A stretch of DNA of 64,000 nt from Zonotrichia leucophrys gambelii (GCF_028769735.1 NC_088177.1:15564599-15628598), one strand, 5' to 3'. Counted from the stretch's first letter, positions 15,001 to 26,365 are shown. Numbers and translations: made by a program. The notes: a model not told the origin generated them from the sequence alone.

Positions 15001-18000
15001 CAAAGGCTCTCCCAGGGAATTCTAAGTTTATAACTTCTTAAGACCCTTGTGTTTGTTTGAAGTCAGGGCAGGAGGCTCTGTCAGAGGCACTTGGTGTTGG
15101 GTTGCTGTAGAGCTCTGTGGGATCATTTGATCCCTGACTGAAAGCCTCACTTCTGTGTGCTTCAGGAAGTTATTGAGAGAAATTGCCTGTTCTTGTGGAA
15201 CTGAATTTTCTGTAGAATAAGGTAATGTTGAGGCTTAATGCAGAGGATGCTTCAAGTGCCTTCAAGGACTGTCCATCCCTAAAAATATTCATGGACACGA
15301 CCTCACTAGCAAGCTCTGAGACCACTTCAGAGCCAGTCCTCCCCTGGGTGAGCACCTGAATTATTCTGGGATTCATTTAGTGACTAAAACATGGCACTTG
15401 GTCTGGGAGTTGTGTCCTGGCAGGCAGCTGGCACTGGACTGGGGCACACAGGGCAGGTGAAATGGAGAAGGCTGGGCTTGGGGGGCTTAGAAGTTGGTTG
15501 GGTAGTTGTCTGTAGTTCAGTCTTAGTTTTGACTCTGTAAAATATGTGCTTTACTTACACTTAGGTACTAACTTTGACTTTATTTCATGAGAAACAAAGC
15601 AGAAGTTCCATTGCAAAAACAGGCTTTGAGATTTCTTCCCTTATGCAGTACAACTTACCTTCATATTGAACATGGTATTCTAAAGGAGGACTATGGCTGT
15701 CTCTTTTAGATCTGGATTTCTTTTCCCAATAATAGCCTTGTATGTGGACACTGGAGAGTAGATTCCAGGTTATTGAAAATTAAATATAAATGCAAAACTG
15801 GCCTATTTGTAAAATAAGTGATCCTATCTAATGTCTGAACATAGAGATACCTGTGTTCTACTCTCAGATATAATAAACCCTGGTTTATTTTTGTCCTTTT
15901 AGGGACTACTTGCATTCTAGTTTCGGAGTTGAAACACCAAAATTCATTTTGTGCAGGTTTAAGGGTGTTTTTTCTGTTTGTTTTCACTTTATTTTTAAGC
16001 CCTCCCTGCCAGGAAAAAGCCATCTAAAGGCTGTGCTCCAGCATAGGTGAGTTACAAGTTCAGTGTGTAAAAACTGGATGACTAAATGGTTTGCTTTGTG
16101 CTCTAGGTTTGCTTTTCATGGTATCTGTAGGTTTCAGAGTTTATTGGCATCTTGGGTTTCAAGGATTGTTTCCCATTGATAAAATAAGCATCCAAAAATC
16201 AGCAGTTCGTCCAAAGAGCAGGAGGAGGGATTGCCTTTTGGTGGTGACCCTCATCAGGGGATCAACTGTAGGAAAAGCAGCTGAACAGTGCTACTGTGGA
16301 AGTGAATTCCTGTTGACTTTGGAGCTTTTATGCCTTTAATCACTCATGTCTCATGTAAACTCCTTGCTCCTGCCTTCCCTGTCAGTGCCTGGCCATTTGC
16401 AGAGCATGGGGATAGCAGAGTCCCTCTGTGGAGCATTAATCCCTGTTCCCTGGCCGGGTGCTCACCTTGGGCAGCTTATCAATCTATTTTCTGCCTCCCG
16501 AGCTAATGCTGTGCTGAGCCGGATTAGCCTGGCCGTGTGCTGGGAACAATGGAGGGAGCCAGACGTGTGCAGGGCTCCTGTGCCCCTGCCAGGCCTCAGG
16601 GTGGGACAGCAGGGCCTCCTGGCCTGAGGGAGCAGTGTGCAGCTGGGATGTGCAGTTTGGAAATGCCACCTGATGGATTTTCAGTCTTGTGTGCTGTGTC
16701 ACCCTCGGGGCAGGTGCCCCAGGGAGGCAGCCAGGCTGTGCAGATCAGCTGTGCTCAGCACTGTGGGGGTTAGTGGCATGGAGAAATGTGCCTCAGGGAC
16801 ACTTCCAGACAGGGCTGGGCTGATTGGATATGAGAAAAACATTTTTCACTGAAAGAGTAATAAAATACTGGAATGGTTTTGCCAGGGAGGTGGTAGAATC
16901 ACCATCTCTGGATGTGTTTAAAAAAAGACTGGACATGGCACTTGGTGCTATAACCTAGTTGAGGTTTTGGACTTGATGATCTTAGAGGTCTCTTCCAATC
17001 TCATTATTCTGTGGTTCTGCGATTCCCTGGTGAAGAGCTGCAGGACTGCATTCCGATTGCTGTGCAGCTCTCCTGGGGCTGGAATCAGGAGCCTGGGGGG
17101 ACATATCCCAGAGCCCTGCTTAGCTGGGACCCATTGTGAGGTCCCAGTGTGTCAGGCCCTGGGGTTGGTGTGACAGCCATGTGTCATCAGGCACTGAAAT
17201 TTAAATCTCAGTTTATCTCTGCACCTCTGTGCCATGCAGGGGAATGTTTTTAACCCTGTTCTTCAAGCCAGTTGGCCAGAAGGGCAGTGTTCCCTGTGAG
17301 GAAACGTTGCGTCCCATTTTAAGCACAAAAAATGGGATGTGAGAGAAGAGCGTGGTGCACGTTCCCTCTCTAGCTCTGCTCTCTCTTTCTAACTCCTCTT
17401 GTTGTATTTGAAAGTCTCCTGTCAGCACACTTGGTCTGGTGCACAGTAAAATTCAGATACAGCAAAGTTCCTGAGAAACAATATCCATTTTTTCTCAATA
17501 TTTTGAACATCTCTTCAGAAGGCTAACCTGTGATGCTATCCCTAAATATCATGGAAAGGGCATTGGAAAGTTTCGGGGAGTTGTTTGTTTATCCTTGTTT
17601 GGCTTGCCTTGAGCAGCACTACTACAAACTATAGAGCTTGACTGGATTGCTCAGCCACCTGGAGAAACACAAAGTTGGAAGTAATACTTTTTGTTCAGAA
17701 TATGAATTCTGTAACATTTCCAAAGAAATTATAGGGGGCGGAGCGTTTTCAGGAAGCAGGACACGGTAGGAAATTAAAATCCAGATTCACTGACCTTTTT
17801 AGCTAAGAGCTTCTCATGGAATTAATCCAGCTTTGAGCTAAATTAATTTTTCCTGAAGGATTTGCTTTCTGTACATGCACAGCTGTTTGGCTTTTCTCTC
17901 CTGACCCAAGTGCAGTGCGGGGCAGAGGCTCTCCCTGCCGTGCTGGAGGCACTGGAGCCATGGCAGAGCAGGACAGAGCCCTGTGGTGACAGGGACAGAG

Positions 18001-21000
18001 CACAGTGTGCTCAGCTCCTGCTTGAGCTTTGGGTGTTCTGCATTAGCAATGAAGGCAGTGGGCAGAAGGTGTTAGGCTGCTCTCCCTTCACCACAAGACT
18101 GTAGCAGTTCATTTCCATCTCTGGGCCTCAGTTTCCCATCTTAGTGCCACTAACAATGTCAGGGTGCTGTCTCTGAAGTGTCCTGAGAGGTCTTCTGTGG
18201 ATGGCATTAGAGCCAGGCAGTGGTGGACACCCTTGTCTTCAGTTTAAAAAAGTATCCTCTAAACTGGTCTCTGTTAAGAGAGGAGTGATTCTATCTCAGT
18301 CTTGTGTGGGCATTTGCTGTTAGCCATTATGAGATTATTTAAATAAGTCTGGTTTTGGGTGTGCAGCTCAGGTAGGAAGTTACAAATACTTTTTTTGTTT
18401 TGTTGCAAATACTCCACCTAGGCAATTCCCATATTCCAGCCAAGCCTTTCAGATCAGTTAGATGATGTTGAAATTTCACTTGCAATGAGTAATTTCGGCA
18501 TATTAATACTTAAGTTAAACTTTTTTGTTTAAAATTTAATTTTTCCAGTTGGAAATTGAAAACTGCGAACTGAGAAATTGAAAACCAGCCCTGAAGCTCT
18601 CCTGTCATGCCCAAGTGCTTTGTGCTTGCAGAGAAGGAGGCACAGCCATGCTCTTGCTGTGTGCTGGGCCACGTGCTCCCCTCTGCAGTTCCTCTGTCCC
18701 TGTGCATCCGCTCACGTCAACACTGCTGCTTGAGGAAGGCTTCTCTCAAACTCTCACCATAACCAGGCTCTGGAGATGTGCAGAACAACTGATTCAGGAA
18801 AGCTTTGGGCTAGGAGTCACTGACACTGAGTTTCACTTTGTAACTGGCCTTGTGGCTCGCTCAGTTTGTCCATTTGGGTGTTGGAATGGCGATTTTGCTC
18901 TTTCATTTTTTGCCTTTTAGTCCCCTGTGTTTATCTGAAGTATCTGCTGCAGTGCTGTGACTTCCTGCTGCTCTCAGCTCTGGCTGTTTCCTTGTTTCAG
19001 CTTGACCTCAATGCAGTTCTTGAGCAGCAACACTCTTGATTTTTCTTTCTTGAGCTGCTCACGTGCTGACCCACAGACTCACAGAGCTGTTAATTGGAGA
19101 GGTACCTTGGTGACATTGGTCATTTGGCCACCTCTGATGTGAGGCAGGACCTAGATCATTCATTGCTTTGTCCAGCTGAGTCCAAGACCTCTAGCACCTC
19201 CTAACCTGACAGTGAAACTGTGTTTCTGATTTCTGCCACTGAGTGACATGACTGTTTGTGAGGAGCCTTCCCTTGCTGGTTTCACTGCCTGGATAACGAG
19301 GATTGTACCCCGTGCTGGGGAAAGAGTGCTGTTAGAGAGGGTCCCATTGTAGTGAGTGAGCTCTGTGCTGTTGGTGTGGTGAGAGGAGAGCTGCCAGGTC
19401 CCTGTGTTTCAGTGCATGCAGCTTTTCCCTGTTGTTTGGTAAAAGGTGCAGCAGTTTCTGCTCTGGTTTGGTCCTGCCCTGCAGCCGTATGGCAGTGTCA
19501 GATCCATCCAGCCCATATAAAGCAAAGGGACTCCATCCCTTCTCCTTCTGCTGCATCTTCACTGTTAGGGAACTACATGCAGCAGGAAAAGGTTGTGAAA
19601 AACAAACTTTGTGTTTCTAAGCATTAGGGAGGCTTGTGTTCACCAGGGCAGTTATCAAAACACCAACACTGAATGTTCATGAACCACTTGTTTAGAGACT
19701 CTGCCAGTGAGTTTCTCACCACTTAAATTAGTTGCCTTGTGCCCTACTTAGTTTGAAGGGATGGAGCTCATCTGTCATGTTCACTCTTTTTTTTTCTCCC
19801 TAAAATCGTATGTTTGCTGCTGCCACTTCAGAGTTTCTTTTGCCTTTTGCTTTTTTTTTTTTTTTTTTGCAATGAACCTGTTATTGCAAACTAGTGCTGT
19901 GAGTTTTGGGTAGAGAATTTGAACTTGACTTTGTGGCAGCCTGAGTGAGGTTCAGCAAAGATACAAAGCTTATGGCAGCAAGTGCTGTTCACTTTGTAAA
20001 GGTTTTCTCACTGTAAATGGCAGCCTTTTACATAATGATTTAGTATATGTGTTGCTTTGGTTAATATTCTCTTGAAAGCTGAGGAAGACCCACAAGATGC
20101 TTGTGGAGATGGTATATTCTTACTTTGAGTTCAAAATGTATTTTGTGTTTGCAGTTTCCTAAATTTTATTGAATTCACTTTTTACGTGGACTCAGTAAAA
20201 CTTCTTTTTTCATGGCTGCCTTCCTAGTAGTTTCTTTTCATACCTTATGAAGTTTGTTAATTTTTTGGCCTGGTCTATGCTGCTGTCACAGCAGAGTGCA
20301 GTTATGGGGTCAAAGTGTGTTTTGTTGGTAGCAAATCCAGTCTAATTCTCCCATAAAATCATTGAAGTCTCCCTAGAAGCAGGAGGGAGTTGTCCCAAAG
20401 GGATTTTTTCAGCTATGATGGCCACACTTGGCTTATTTTAGTTTGAGTTCACCTTTGACCAGCTTTGGGTAATTACTCTGCTAATAATTGTCCTGCTGAA
20501 TTTGTTGTGTTTCTCCTGCTTTTGTATCCCCTTACTTTTAATATTGGACACAGAACAAATTTCCTTCTGAGGTAAACAAGCAGAGATGTTTTTGTCTGGA
20601 CTTAGATCAAAACAAAAACAAATACATCAAGAAGTTCAGTTTTAAAGTAAAGTAACCTTTGATTTTGCTTTATCTTAAGGAAAGAGCAGCTTTGACCTCT
20701 CCCAGACTGCTGAGAGATGTAATCTAAGGTGATTGTGTTACAAAGCCTCAGGAATCTCCAAATTACATTTTGTCACATGTTTATAGAAAACAAAAATCAC
20801 TTTTTAGTAGAATGTTCAGCTGAATCCAGGATTCTGGATTCTGCCTGCACTTGGAAAGTTGGTTTTTGAAGCAAGGAATGCGCGCTATTTTTATTTTATT
20901 ACTTTAATATATATTTGCATTTCCCAGAAACATCAAGCAGCCCAGCCAAAATGGTCAGTTAGCTCTGAACTGGTTTTTGTGTAAGACAGTGTGTCCTTTG

Positions 21001-24000
21001 CCCATCCCAGCCCCTGAAAAGGGAGAGTATTCATCACCTGTAGGAACCCTGTGAGTGCCCCAGCCTGGCCTGCGTGCGGGTTCGAATGCCTGACTCATCT
21101 CGATGAACCGCGGAGATTACCCAGCTAAATTCCCCTCACACCCGCGCTCTGCGGGCTCTGGGACAGGCTTTGGCATTTCGGGCTGGCTGCGGTGCTCCCC
21201 ATGGAGAGCCCAGGGTGTGTGTTTGGGTAGCTGCTTCCCTGAGCTGCCCTGGCTGCGGCAAGTCCGTGTGTCCGTGTGTCCGTGACCCTGCACGGGCAGA
21301 GCCAGCCCCGGCTGCTCCCGGCAGCTCTTCCCGAGGGCTGAGCCCTGCATGGAGCTGCCATGGGGTGAGGGCTCGGCTGGGATGGCCGGCTCTGCCTCCC
21401 GGGCAGGGCCCCACGGACCTGCCTCGCGTCGTGGTCGCTGCTTGGGCTGTGGCAGAAACTCTGAACAGAGAGATCTCTGTGGCAGGAGTGGAATCCCTCC
21501 GTGCCAGCCCTCTGTAAGGCTGGAGAGGAGGCCGTGGGGCGAGATGCCAGGTTTGCCACAGCTGGAGGTGGTGTGGGCTCAGAGCTGAGGGAGCCTGAGC
21601 AGGGCCCGGCCTTTGGGGCCACTCAGGTGTGGGGACAGCCCAGCCCTGAGAGGGGAGGGAATCCTACAGATCTGCATCCCACAGCCCCCATAGTGCAAAC
21701 TGCAGAGGAGCTGCAGGGTTTGTGGGTGGCTCTGTGTCCCCTTTGTATCTCCATCCTGGCCTTTGTGCCTCCTTCCCCTTGGGTCTGTCTTTGCCTCAGT
21801 GCATATTTACAAAACAACAAGCAACTCCATGGCTTTGGTTTAGAAGAGGCGCAGATGTTGGCTTGTCTGTGCCCTGTGAAAATACGCCAGTGTTCTTGCA
21901 GAAATCTGTGGGAGACTTGCTTGTGGGTGGGGATTTCTCATTCTGTTTGTTTCTACTTCTTGTAGAAGGTCAGTGCAGCATCAGCTGCCTCTTTTCTCTC
22001 TGTTACTTTGTAGGCTCGAAAAGCAAAGCAGCATTTAGAAAGTTTACTGGAAATTACTGGGAAATGGTGCCTAGAAGTGGCTCTGTCAGTTTATGAAAGA
22101 AGCTGATGTGGCTACTTAAAACCATCTAGCATGTCATTTTTGGCTCTTGTTAAAACCTGCAGAGTTGTTATAGCCAGGATGTATTAAAAATATGCATGGG
22201 ACAAGGTTGGTGCACCCTGACAGTATAATTTCTTACTAGAATAATTAATACAGCTGAGAAAAAGCACTTGCTTACCAGAGACTTACCTGTGTTGTGCTTT
22301 AAGCCCATATTTATCTAAAAAGATCCAACTTTATCTGTCTGGAAACCTTGCTTGTTACATAACAACTGCTTAAAATGGTTTTTTTGAGCAAAAGTGTGTA
22401 CATTGGATGTGTGCAAGGATAATCTGTAATACATAGAAAAAAGGGTAACATTTAAATAAATTTATGTCTGCTGACATAGATTTCTCCTAGCATTAGGAAT
22501 CTTTGCAGTTAATAACAAAAATAATCCTACTTTTCCAGAGGAGTACTTGTGAGGAGTTCATGGTTTTATAAATTGTGCAGAGTGATGCTGTCTGTGCAAT
22601 TCAGTACTTGGTGTCATTGGGCAGCTGAAGAGAGAAACACCGTTTCCCCACAGAGCAAGGCTTATATTTTTTACCACAACAGAGCAGAAATTAATTGGTT
22701 TTAGTTCTTTTACCGTCCTTGAGGATTTCAGCCTTGGAAGGACAGACCTTGCAGTGCTGGTAGCAAAGCAGGCTGTGCTGCAGAATGTGGTCAGGCAAGG
22801 GGAGGATGCAATCCACAGGTTCATAAGCACTGGACCAACTGGCCCCACTGGGTTTTCTGTTGGAGGGAAGACGATCAGTAAACTGGAACTTAATCTCTCT
22901 TTGTAGGTGAAGTCTGTGATAAATCTGCTGTTTGCTGCCTACACAGGGGACGTGTCTGCACTCCGGAGGTAAAAACCAGTGGGGGCTTGGGAATAGGAAT
23001 GTGGGAATAGGAATGCTGCTGGTTTGGTTCCTGCTGTTGTTTATTTAGGAACATGCACATTCACTGTGTCTGGGTTGGGGACACTGAGCTGCACGAGCTA
23101 GAGATTGAATATGTTCACCCAAAACCCAACCAAAATCTAACTATCAAAAAGGTACCCTGACACTATCCTGAATCCCACCGTGTTCCATTTCTTTATATCA
23201 TAGTAAAACAATTTATTTAACCATTTTTTATAGCAATGGCAGAAAATCCTGTCTATACTCTCACCTGCTTTAATAATCAATTCTGAAAGTGCCACAAAAA
23301 TTCAGATTGGAAAATGCACATTATTATTGGACAGGTTAGGATATCTAGCTTTGCTTTTGAAATCTGGAAGAGAATCTGGCAACATTTAAGGTAATAATGA
23401 TAGTAGACTGAATAAGCATTAATTTGGCTGGAATATATCTAAATATAATTAATCTATGGTGTATAGTTTAATTCTGCTGTCCCAGGGAATCATAGTGTGA
23501 AGCAGGAACCCTCCCAATCCCTTAATGCTGCTCAGGATTTTCAGACTTGGGAGACTTCCTGGGATTTTCTCACCTGGTACAAATTTACTTTGCCTTAGGT
23601 GGCTTAGCTTGTCCATGGGCCATTTTAAATCAGGCTTGTTGAGTGTTATGTTTTCTGCAAAGATGTTTTATTTTTATTTATGACAACTAAAGAGCAGAAA
23701 GGAAGTTAAGGCACTAAGCTGATTTTCAGAGCCAAAGCCCTTTTCATTATCAGCCAAGATAAAATACGTTCCTGGTGCTGCTTGCATCCTCTTGTGGCAG
23801 GGCAGTGTCCTGCCATGCTGGTTTTGTGATGTGCTCTAAGACTTGCCTCTGCAATCTCTTTTATTGTGTTTTATTTTGTTTTTAAGGTTTGCTCTGTCAG
23901 GAATGGATATGGAGCAAAGAGACTACGACTCACGGACAGCCCTGCATGTGGCAGCTGCAGAAGGTACTGTCTCCTCACACGGCATTTGCTGTCTGTCTGT

Positions 24001-24659
24001 CTGTCTGTGTGCTTTAGCACATCCTTGCTGTCTCTGCATAGCTGCTTTTGCCTGCACATAAATGGATGTATAGAAGTACAGGCACTCACAGAGCTCCTTT
24101 TCCTGCAGGACACGTGGATGTTGTCAAGTTTCTGCTGGAAGCATGCAAAGTGAATCCTTTCCCCAAAGACAGGTGAGTGGTTTTATTGCTGGTTTGGAGG
24201 GAAGATGCTCCAGTAGCACTTCCCTAGTGTCTGTGAGGAGAGATAGGAGTGGAATGTGTTGAGCCAGGCCACTGGAGCAGGGAATGGGATCCTGCTGGTT
24301 CTCTGTAGGTTCTGCAGACTGAGCAGGAATGAAAAATGAGCCACTAAACCCATTATTTCAAAGGTTATGCTCAGCTTAATGAAGTTCCACAGTTACTGAA
24401 CTGAATGGGGTCTGTGTGCTGAGCCATTAGTGCAGAATGTAAAGAACTGGATTTGTGGTGCTTAACGTGCTGATTTCAAAAATTCTGTGCTGCTTTTTGT
24501 AGGTGGAACAACACTCCTATGGATGAAGCTTTACATTTTGGACACCATGATGTTTTTAAAATTCTTCAAGAGTATCAGACCCAATACACGCCATCAGAGG
24601 ATAACAACGACGGGAAGGAGAACCGAACGGTTCATAAAAATCTGGATGGCTTGCTATAA
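3..24659 (+). CDS. GLS: Glutaminase, kidney type (3' half; KGA and GAC isoforms)
   Basis: GLS hydrolyses glutamine to glutamate and ammonia in mitochondria. The window starts inside an exon. Joining 3-83, 1168-1299, 3030-3122, 22907-22968, 23887-23963, 24109-24172 and 24503-24659 gives an open frame of 221 residues and a stop. This corresponds exactly to human KGA residues 449-669. Visible landmarks are CGMYDFSGQ, with the tyrosine equivalent to Tyr466, and PAKSGVAGG, with the backbone residue equivalent to Val484. Both line the serine-dependent beta-lactamase-like active site. The C-terminal ankyrin segment contains [13 protein letters not shown] and [15 protein letters not shown]. An alternative terminal exon at 3954-4100 makes isoform GAC. 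All introns are GT-AG. The 5' exons (transit peptide, most of the catalytic domain) and the promoter lie left of the window. Identification is from protein similarity recalled from the family, with no search run. Confidence 0.97.
1168..1299 (+). CDS. GLS: GLS catalytic exon
   Basis: 132 bp (44 codons, phase 0 on both sides), acceptor tctgtag and donor gtaagc. It encodes [17 protein letters not shown] through [10 protein letters not shown]. It includes the SGVAGG loop, whose valine (Val484 in human) contributes to the oxyanion/active site. Confidence 0.96.
2446..2723 (+). repeat. Direct duplication copy A (about 280 bp)
   Basis: About 278 bp that recurs with roughly 93-95% identity at 5600-5882 in the same orientation, offset about 3157 bases. 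This copy lies in the intron upstream of the exon at 3030. It is not recognised as CR1 or LTR sequence. It starts in a CT-rich run and ends at cttcctgtctt. Confidence 0.9.
3030..3122 (+). CDS. GLS: GLS last exon common to KGA and GAC
   Basis: 93 bp, acceptor cttgcag and donor gtaagt. It encodes [16 protein letters not shown] through EGGDQR, ending at the arginine equivalent to human Arg550, the point where KGA and GAC diverge. Its donor joins either to 3954 (GAC) or to 22907 (KGA). Confidence 0.96.
3954..4100 (+). CDS. GLS: GLS GAC-specific terminal exon
   Basis: Encodes 48 residues beginning [17 protein letters not shown] and ending in TAA at 4098-4100. This is the same length and clearly the same sequence as the unique C-terminus of human glutaminase C (551-598). 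Phase 0 matches the donor at 3123. The acceptor (aacaactag) has almost no adjacent pyrimidine tract; the T-rich tract lies about 45 bases upstream, at 3898-3912. That fits a regulated, weak alternative 3' splice site. GAC lacks the ankyrin region and is the more active isoform in proliferating cells (established for mammals). Confidence 0.93.
   Translation, partial: HSFGPMDYENLQQELALKETVWKKVSPESNEDISRTVVYRMEGRGEQN
4101..4750 (+). other. GLS: Probable GAC 3' UTR and poly(A) site
   Basis: AT-rich non-coding sequence after the GAC stop. The first canonical AATAAA is at 4728-4733, followed by a G-rich stretch (4745-4790) that could act as a downstream element. An ATTAAA occurs near 4120 and another near 4503. 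The 3' end is inferred, not proven. Confidence 0.5.
4771..4790 (+). repeat. (GGA)n microsatellite
   Basis: About six uninterrupted GGA units just after the candidate GAC poly(A) signal. Confidence 0.9.
5600..5882 (+). repeat. Direct duplication copy B (about 280 bp)
   Basis: Second copy of the segment at 2446-2723, located downstream of the GAC exon. The pair therefore brackets the shared exon at 3030 and the GAC exon. Differences are scattered substitutions and one- or two-base indels, so the duplication is neither very recent nor ancient. Confidence 0.9.
9305..9600 (-). mobile_element. CR1 LINE fragment (antisense)
   Basis: Reads like the reverse complement of a CR1 3' end: a ggatctctggagatctcagagtcc-type segment, then cctccagtgatgaggtttt, then gttatcccagtgctttaatg, then cctaacctacagttggaatttt. 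It is diverged from the family pattern and truncated at the 5' end, like most avian CR1 copies. Confidence 0.75.
16816..17027 (+). mobile_element. CR1 LINE 3' end (sense)
   Basis: Sense-orientation CR1 tail: tactggaatggttttgccag, then tctctggatgtgttta, then ttgatgatcttagaggtctc, then the terminal attctgtggttctgcgattc repeat typical of the CR1 3' terminus. 5'-truncated. Confidence 0.85.
19851..19868 (+). repeat. Poly(T) run
   Basis: Eighteen consecutive T residues in the large GLS intron. Confidence 0.95.
21040..21640. promoter_or_regulatory. GC-rich, CpG-containing intronic patch
   Basis: This stretch is markedly richer in G+C and CpG than the AT-rich intron around it (for example ccgcgg, gcgtgcggg and acccgcgctctgcgggc). 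It contains a perfect AP-1 motif TGACTCA at 21091-21097. It also carries several long overlapping open frames on both strands, which are expected by chance in GC-rich DNA. It could be a small CpG island or enhancer. No exon or promoter is demonstrated. Confidence 0.35.
22907..22968 (+). CDS. GLS: GLS KGA-specific exon 1
   Basis: 62 bp after a strong acceptor (ctctctttgtag), ending at gtaaaa. It encodes [16 protein letters not shown] and SALR plus two bases of the next arginine. It starts the KGA C-terminal region (equivalent of human residue 551). Confidence 0.95.
23887..23963 (+). CDS. GLS: GLS KGA-specific exon 2 (ankyrin repeat)
   Basis: 77 bp, acceptor tttaag and donor gtactg. It encodes [15 protein letters not shown] then [10 protein letters not shown], the first ankyrin helix-loop of the KGA tail. 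It begins with the last base of a split Arg codon and ends with the first base of a Gly codon. Confidence 0.95.
23990..24008 (+). repeat. (TGTC)n microsatellite
   Basis: About five TGTC units, 27 bases downstream of the GLS exon ending at 23963. Confidence 0.85.
24109..24172 (+). CDS. GLS: GLS KGA-specific exon 3 (ankyrin repeat)
   Basis: 64 bp, acceptor tcctgcag and donor gtgagt. It encodes [15 protein letters not shown] then NPFPKD, completing the first ankyrin unit. Confidence 0.95.
24503..24659 (+). CDS. GLS: GLS KGA-specific last exon
   Basis: Acceptor tttttgtag. It encodes [16 protein letters not shown] (second ankyrin unit) through a polar tail ending HKNLDGLL, with TAA at 24657-24659. 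The four KGA exons add up to 119 residues plus stop, identical in length to human KGA 551-669. The NNDGKEN stretch is the variable linker before the conserved last residues. Confidence 0.96.
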
Positions 24660-24871
24660 TCATCTCCAGCTAGACCCTAAGAATCAAATCACTTACCTAT
24701 TTAATTGTGGTATGCATAAGTAATGAAGAGCGTGTGTGTTTCTATCTGATAGTGGTATATATTTTACAGAAGTCTCTGTTACTTCAGTGTTATGTTACAG
24801 GAGTTTCTATACGCACAGGACAAATCCAATCTCTTCAAAAGAAACAAAACCAACTAAGAATCTCCCTCCAT

Positions 24872-24878
24872 AATGTGA
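24872..24878 (+). promoter_or_regulatory. GLS: Candidate miR-23 target site in GLS 3' UTR
   Basis: AATGTGA, complementary to bases 2-8 of miR-23a/b (recalled seed UCACAUU), lies about 210 bases after the KGA stop. In mammals the GLS 3' UTR is a known miR-23 target downstream of MYC. The 7-mer match is seen directly; function in this species is inference. Confidence 0.4.
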
Positions 24879-26214
24879 GCAATATTACCTCATGCTGCAT
24901 ATAATTGATGTATAAAAATATTTAGCTGTTGTTGGCTTTACTGTGCACTACTTAATTTATTTTTGTGTTCTATGTGAACTCTAGTCTGTGGTCAGGAACT
25001 TTTCTGCTGAATTTTTGTTTCTTTAGCCCTCTGTTTCCAGTATGGCCAGGATGAGCCAGAGTACTGTCAGGTATGAGCGTCAGTGAGGTTTTTTGAAAGC
25101 TGAGGATGCTGATGTAGATGTAGGCTGGGTGTGTTAAGTAAGGATCTGCACTTATCTTTGGGAAAAAATAAAAAAAAGAATTCCACACAACCTTGTTTAC
25201 ATAATATAAATATCACAGAGTATATAGGTGACACTTGTCAATGGTCTGGGCTTGTTCTTAGAGATAGTCTTGTCAGGGAACGTGTTTTAAGGTTTGTTTG
25301 ACCAAATGGTGTAGGGGAGTGTGCCGTGTAGCTGGGTGTGTAGTGGGATTTGTGTCTTGGGAGCGTTTCTCTCAGTTCCTCTGTCTTGCCTCGCTCCTCT
25401 CTCTCCACGTTCAGCTGCTAAAGTACTTCCCTGTGGCCAGGGAATGTGGGTGCTTCCACTCGGTGCAGGTGTTCCTTGCAGGTGTTTTTGCACTACCCTG
25501 GGGGGCTGGCAGGGGCTGCGCCCTCCTGGAGGCGGCCCCAGGATCCAGCCAGGGCATGGAAGTGCTTGAAAGGCAAAGAACCAAACCAAATACAATCTGA
25601 GCTCATTGAGGCTTGTGGCAAGGAGCACGCATGGAGTGAAACAGCTTTAAGGAGCATAGAGCCAATCCAAACAGGAGCAGAGCAGGAGATAAGCCAGGTT
25701 TTGGGGTATGTTCTCTCCTTGCACTGCCATCAAACCAGGGAGCAGGATATTGCATCGCTGGGATTCCCCTGGTGTAGGACAGGAGTTCAGCACCAGGAGC
25801 ACAAGTGAGTAAATGCCTTTTGTGGTGAATGGTGGCATTCATTGTCCTGCCACTGAAGCCAGCATGGCACGTGCCCTGTCGTGGAAAATGTAGATGCAGG
25901 TATTGTAGTTCACACAAGTCCAATATTGCCACAGCTCCCTGTCCCAGGTACAATTGTTTCTGCCACTAGTGTGGCACAAACCTCAGAAGTGGGCAGTCAC
26001 TTCAGATACTCACAACACACTACAGTTGTTGGACGTAGGCAAGGATTTTAGCACAAGAGTTTTAGGCAGGAATCATTTAGCACATGGAAAAGGAGATTGT
26101 GCTTGAGAATTGTGTATATGGTGGTTTTTATCCTAGCACATAGTGTACAAGTCATTAGTAGATCTCAGAGGTCAAATTTTCTGTGTTTTGGCACCAAAAT
26201 CTCCGAATCGTGCC

Positions 26215-26365
26215 CAAATTCTTCCTAGAATGCCCAAGCACTTTATAAAGATGATCTGAACCACATTACCCTCCTTTAGCAATGGGGACACTAAGGCTTG
26301 GAGAGAAGTCATTTCTCCAGAGCGACCCAGCAGGTCAGTATAGCTGAGAATTAATCCTTTCAAGT
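26215..26365 (-). mobile_element. MIR-like ancient SINE fragment in GLS 3' UTR
   Basis: The + strand resembles an antisense MIR: gcactttataa, then a tagcaatggggacactaagg segment, then cttggagagaagtcatttct, then gcgacccagcaggtcagtat. This parallels the family's gagg-aaactgaggc...gagaggt...cagctagtaag pattern. Strongly diverged; recognised by eye only. Confidence 0.5.

Larger units (their letters stand above)
4751..22906 (+). other. GLS: Large GLS intron (KGA-specific part)
   Basis: No convincing coding exon was found on either strand. Open frames here are short and lack family similarity. The intron contains the duplication copy B, two CR1 fragments (about 9.3-9.6 kb and 16.8-17.0 kb), an 18-base T run (19851-19868) and a GC-rich, CpG-containing patch at about 21.04-21.64 kb. 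The remainder appears to be ordinary unique intronic DNA. Confidence 0.7.

Noticed and set aside
18105..18200. Possible MIR core (ctgggcctcagtttcccatc) in GLS intron
   Set aside because: Only a short segment resembles MIR; too little to separate from chance.
19071..19250. Possible degraded antisense CR1 in the GLS intron
   Set aside because: Only a vague resemblance (cagactcacagagctgttaattgg); no continuous CR1 signature.
21071..21085. tRNA-like B box (gggttcgaatgcc)
   Set aside because: No A box, acceptor stem or anticodon arm could be arranged upstream; an isolated match in a GC-rich patch.
21125..21965. Long open frames (165 codons on -, 154 and 115 on +) in the GLS intron
   Set aside because: They overlap one another in several frames of GC-rich DNA, have repetitive Pro/Ala/Gly/Arg composition and no recognised family or splice context.
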